This document shows positions 12,842 to 15,359 of a stretch of 15,359 nt of DNA, piece after piece. Below the pieces are notes generated by a model, which worked only from the letters and a program-made list of their open reading frames with translations, was not told where the DNA came from and searched no databases. The position numbers and the translations under genes were made by a program. The DNA is from Brachybacterium sp. (lineage in GTDB: Bacteria > Actinomycetota > Actinomycetes > Actinomycetales > Dermabacteraceae): assembly GCA_030451965.1 (NCBI GenBank), contig JAKDNE010000032.1, positions 1 through 15,359 on the forward strand, written 5' to 3'. Each line of letters begins with the position of its first letter. Position 1 is the stretch's first letter.

Positions 12842-14577
12842 CACGCCACCTCCTCCTCGACGCCCTGCGAGCGGACGATCTCCTGATAGGTCTCCGAGTT
12901 CTCGAGCAGCTCGGCGTGAGTGCCCTGGGCGACGACGCGACCGTTGTCCAGCACCAGGATCAGGTCCGCGCCGGTGATGGTCGAGATCCGCTGGGCGACG
13001 ATCAGCATCAGCGCATCCCGGGTCTCCGGGACCAGCGCCGCGCGCAGCCGGGCGTCGGTGGTGAGATCCAGCGCGCTGAAGGAGTCGTCGAACAGGTACA
13101 GCGAGGGCTTCGCGGCCAGGGCCCGGGCGATGCACAGCCGCTGCCGCTGCCCGCCGGAGACGTTGGTGCCGCCCTGGGCGATCGGGGACTCCAGCTCGGT
13201 GGGCATCGCGGCGACGAAGTCACGGCCCTGGGCGACGGTCAGCGCATGCCACAGCTCCTGCTCGTCGGCCGAGGGGTTGCCGAACCGCAGGTTCGAGGCG
13301 ATGGTGCCGGAGAACAGGTAGGGCCGCTGCGGGACCAGGCCCACCCGGTCCCAGAGCACGCGGGCATCCAGGTCGCGCACATCGTGCCCGTTCAGCAGCA
13401 CCCGGCCCTCGCTCGCGTCCATCAGGCGGGGCACCAGGTTGATCAGGGTGGTCTTGCCGGCGCCGGTGCCGCCGATGATTGCGACGCTCTGCCCGGCGCG
13501 GGCGGAGAAGGAGATGTTCTCCAGCACCGGGCGTTCGGCGCCCGGATAGGTGAAGGAGACGTCCTCGAAGGTGAGCTCGATCGGTCCCTCGAGATCGCGG
13601 ACGCCGTCCGTGCGCTGGTGGACGCTGGTCTCGGTGCCCAGCACCGCGGAGATGCGCTCGGCGGAGACCATCGCGCGCGGGATCATCATCGTCATGAAGG
13701 TCGCCATCATCACCGCGATGAGGATCTGCATCAGGTAGGCGATGAAGGCCGTGATCGAGCCGACCTGCATCTCGCCCGCATCGATGCGGGGAGCGGCCAC
13801 CAGCAGCACCATCACGCTGGAGACGTTGAGGATGAGCATGATGAGCGGGTTGATGAGGATCGTCAGCAGGCCGATGCGACGGTTGAGGTCCGTGAGCTGG
13901 TCGTTGACCACCGCGTAGCGCTCGCGCTCACGATCCTCGCGCACGAAGGCGCGCAGCACGCGGATGCCGGTGATCTGCTCGCGCAGCACGGAGTTGATGT
14001 CGTCGATCTTCCCCTGCATCTGCTTGAACAGCGGTGCCGCCCGGGCGATCAGGATGCCGACGGCCACCAGCATCACCGGCACCATCACGGCGATCAGCCA
14101 GGCCATTCCCGGTTCCACCCGCAGTGCGAGGACGACGCCTCCGATGCCGGTCACCGGCGCCTGGACCAGCATGTTCAGCGAGAAGAAGACCAGCATCTGC
14201 ACCTGCTGGACATCATTCGTGGAGCGGGTGATCAGCGAAGGGGTGCCGAACTCGGCGAGCTCTCGCGGGGAGAAGGAGGCCACCTGCGAGAACACGGTGG
14301 AGCGCAGGTCCTTGCCGACCCGCATCGCGGAGCGGGCGGCGAAGAAGTTCGCGGCGACCAGCGCGATGATGTTGCCGAAGGAGATGACCAGCATCAGCCG
14401 GCCCAGCTGCCAGATCACCGGGATGTCGGCCTGGGCGACGCCGTCGTCGATGATGTCGGCGTTCAGGGTGGGCAGGTAGAGAGCGGCCAGCACGCCGACG
14501 GTCTGGAGGAGCATCACCAGGAGCACCCAGATCCAGTACGGCTTGAGGGCCCCGAGCACCAGACGCAGCAGGGTCAC
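12841..14577 (-). CDS. ABC exporter half-transporter (subunit with degenerate ATPase residues)
   Basis: This 578-residue half-transporter has six likely membrane helices in about 1-310 and a nucleotide-binding domain in about 335-578. Walker A is G-G-T-G-A-G-K-T-T (K375) and the signature V-S-G-G-Q is intact, but Walker B reads L-F-D-D-S with Asp498 where the catalytic Glu should be, and the switch histidine is replaced by Gln529 (V-A-Q-R-I-S). These changes mark the degenerate half of heterodimeric exporters such as TM287/288 or BmrCD. The GTG start gives the normal family length, begins just before the first helix, and has a strong Shine-Dalgarno, GGAAGGAAG at 14581-14589; an upstream ATG reading would add about 200 residues with no family resemblance. 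It is the first gene of a two-gene operon. Confidence 0.95.
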   Translation of the reverse strand: MTLLRLVLGALKPYWIWVLLVMLLQTVGVLAALYLPTLNADIIDDGVAQADIPVIWQLGRLMLVISFGNIIALVAANFFAARSAMRVGKDLRSTVFSQVASFSPRELAEFGTPSLITRSTNDVQQVQMLVFFSLNMLVQAPVTGIGGVVLALRVEPGMAWLIAVMVPVMLVAVGILIARAAPLFKQMQGKIDDINSVLREQITGIRVLRAFVREDRERERYAVVNDQLTDLNRRIGLLTILINPLIMLILNVSSVMVLLVAAPRIDAGEMQVGSITAFIAYLMQILIAVMMATFMTMMIPRAMVSAERISAVLGTETSVHQRTDGVRDLEGPIELTFEDVSFTYPGAERPVLENISFSARAGQSVAIIGGTGAGKTTLINLVPRLMDASEGRVLLNGHDVRDLDARVLWDRVGLVPQRPYLFSGTIASNLRFGNPSADEQELWHALTVAQGRDFVAAMPTELESPIAQGGTNVSGGQRQRLCIARALAAKPSLYLFDDSFSALDLTTDARLRAALVPETRDALMLIVAQRISTITGADLILVLDNGRVVAQGTHAELLENSETYQEIVRSQGVEEEVA

Positions 14578-14580
14578 GAG

Positions 14581-14634
14581 CTTCCTTCCGAGAGGCCGCC
14601 GACCGGGGCTCGGCGGGGCGACCCGGGAAGCATA
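14581..14634 (-). promoter_or_regulatory. Leader of the exporter operon: ribosome site and candidate -10
   Basis: On the minus strand TATGCT (14629-14634) is a fair -10 box; the hexamer 17 nt upstream (14652-14657) reads TGCCGG, a poor -35. A transcript from here would have a ~45-nt leader ending in GGAAGGAAG (14581-14589), well placed for the GTG at 14577. The ribosome site is well supported; the promoter is tentative. Confidence 0.45.
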
Positions 14635-14760
14635 GGCCTTCCACCCGCTGTCCGGCATCCGACTTCGGTCTGATCCGCGCACGGCAGAACCCGCTGGCGC
14701 CGGGTGGCGGTGACCACGTCCGCCGGGGCTCCTCAGGGCTCGTCGTCTACCGTGGGCCGG

Positions 14761-15359
14761 GTGAATCGTCCCGTCCAACGTCTCGTCATCATCGTGCTCG
14801 CGCTCCTGCTGGTGGTCCCCCTCGGGGTGATGGGCCTCGGTGGACTGCTGGGCCCGCGCGGCGAGGACCAGGCCGGGGAGAGCCCGGCGGTCGAGGACCC
14901 CGAGGACCGGCCGACGGCGGACCCCGCCGAGCAGCCGCCGCGTCCGGAGCTGCCCCGGCCGGAGGAGCCCGCCGGTCTCACCACGCAGAGCGCCGAGGGC
15001 GCCGAGGCGACGCTCACGTACCTGCTGGAGTCCTACGACTACATGATGAGCAGCGGCGACACCTCTGTGTGGGAGAGCTCCGTGGACCCGGGGTGCGAGG
15101 TGTGCGTGCGCTTCCTGGACAACGCCGAAGTGCTCGCCGACCAGGGTGGCTACTTGATCGACGGTGCTTTCGACGTGCACTCGACGACCTTCTCCGGGAC
15201 GGGTGAGCCGCCGGCGACCGGCACCGCGGTCGCCCAGTTCACGCAGGAGGAGTCCATCCTGGTGGATGATCCGTCTCTGCAGGCCAACCAGCTGGCCTCC
15301 GTCACGGGGCAGCTGATCGCCACGCTCGCCTGGGATGGCGAGCGGTGGCGCGTCACCGA
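14761..15359 (+). CDS. Membrane-anchored DUF6318-like protein (partial, runs off right edge)
   Basis: An open frame of 199 complete codons has no stop before the window ends. Residues ~7-30 form a single membrane segment, followed by a Pro/Glu/Asp-rich linker (about 34-80) and an outer domain that resembles DUF6318: A-T-L-T-Y-L-L-E-S-Y-D-Y, then S-G-D-T-S-V-W, and a close cysteine pair in D-P-G-C-E-V-C (C112, C115). The fold is probably NTF2-like, outside the cell; its function is unknown. There is no lipobox, so it would be anchored by the N-terminal helix. Two in-frame GTG starts are possible, 14752 and 14761. TACCGT (14748-14753) ends 7 nt before 14761, which fits a leaderless start and favours it, although no -35 is seen. 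It is divergent from the exporter operon, with 183 nt between the two starts. Confidence 0.8.
   Translation, partial: MNRPVQRLVIIVLALLLVVPLGVMGLGGLLGPRGEDQAGESPAVEDPEDRPTADPAEQPPRPELPRPEEPAGLTTQSAEGAEATLTYLLESYDYMMSSGDTSVWESSVDPGCEVCVRFLDNAEVLADQGGYLIDGAFDVHSTTFSGTGEPPATGTAVAQFTQEESILVDDPSLQANQLASVTGQLIATLAWDGERWRVT

Noticed and set aside
10688..12886. 732-codon plus-strand open frame opposite the ABC exporter half
   Set aside because: Antisense shadow: low-complexity H/D/Q/E-rich translation with no recognisable domain, while the minus strand has all ABC motifs.
12916..14673. 585-codon plus-strand open frame opposite the degenerate exporter half
   Set aside because: Same antisense effect; rich in H, D, Q and G without motifs or a ribosome site.
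14578..15180. 201-residue N-terminal extension of the degenerate exporter half
   Set aside because: The extension lies opposite the DUF6318-like gene and lacks motifs; the GTG at 14577 has a strong ribosome site and gives the usual family length.

Overview
The window is very GC-rich, uses GTG starts and stop/start overlaps freely, and has several TANNNT boxes about 7 nt before a start codon, the layout of leaderless mRNAs. It also carries a DUF6318-like protein. Together these suggest a high-GC Actinomycetota, probably Micrococcales; a Brachybacterium-like genus is only a guess. It looks chromosomal. No rRNA, tRNA, CRISPR array, integrase or transposase was seen. No stretch longer than 300 bases lacks a gene; the longest gap is about 235 bases (6559-6793).

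Left region (1-6558): a leftward operon runs SDR reductase (3333-4109), PlsC-type acyltransferase (2336-3328), alkyl-DHAP-synthase-like FAD enzyme (633-2339), histidine phosphatase (22-627) and the first codons of a further gene (1-25). Spacings are 4-5 nt gaps or ATGA overlaps. Across a 145-bp divergent promoter region lies a rightward gene (4255-6558) fusing a fatty acyl-CoA reductase to a HAD-IB phosphatase. The set matches, step for step, the classes of enzyme in the peroxisomal ether-phospholipid pathway: acyl-CoA to fatty alcohol, acylation of a glycerol/DHAP phosphate, acyl-to-alkyl exchange, and ketone reduction. A bacterial O-alkyl glycerol lipid pathway is the main proposal for this window.

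Middle region (6559-7925): one gene (6794-7747) encodes an AbiEi-like winged-helix plus DUF559/Vsr-like nuclease protein. It is bracketed by two related imperfect palindromes (6633-6709 and 7787-7862), each with about 33-34-nt arms and a 9-nt loop. Their inner ends are perfect 17-bp inverted repeats, so gene and palindromes look like a discrete cassette. A 35-bp-period duplication and an octamer repeat lie beside the right palindrome.

Right region (7926-15359): a leftward polar amino acid ABC importer operon (lipoprotein receptor, permease, ATPase) has overlapping genes and a strong promoter that points to a leaderless GTG start. Next to it a leftward pair of half-transporters forms a likely heterodimeric ABC exporter with one degenerate ATP site. 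At the right edge a divergent, truncated gene encodes a membrane-anchored DUF6318-like protein.
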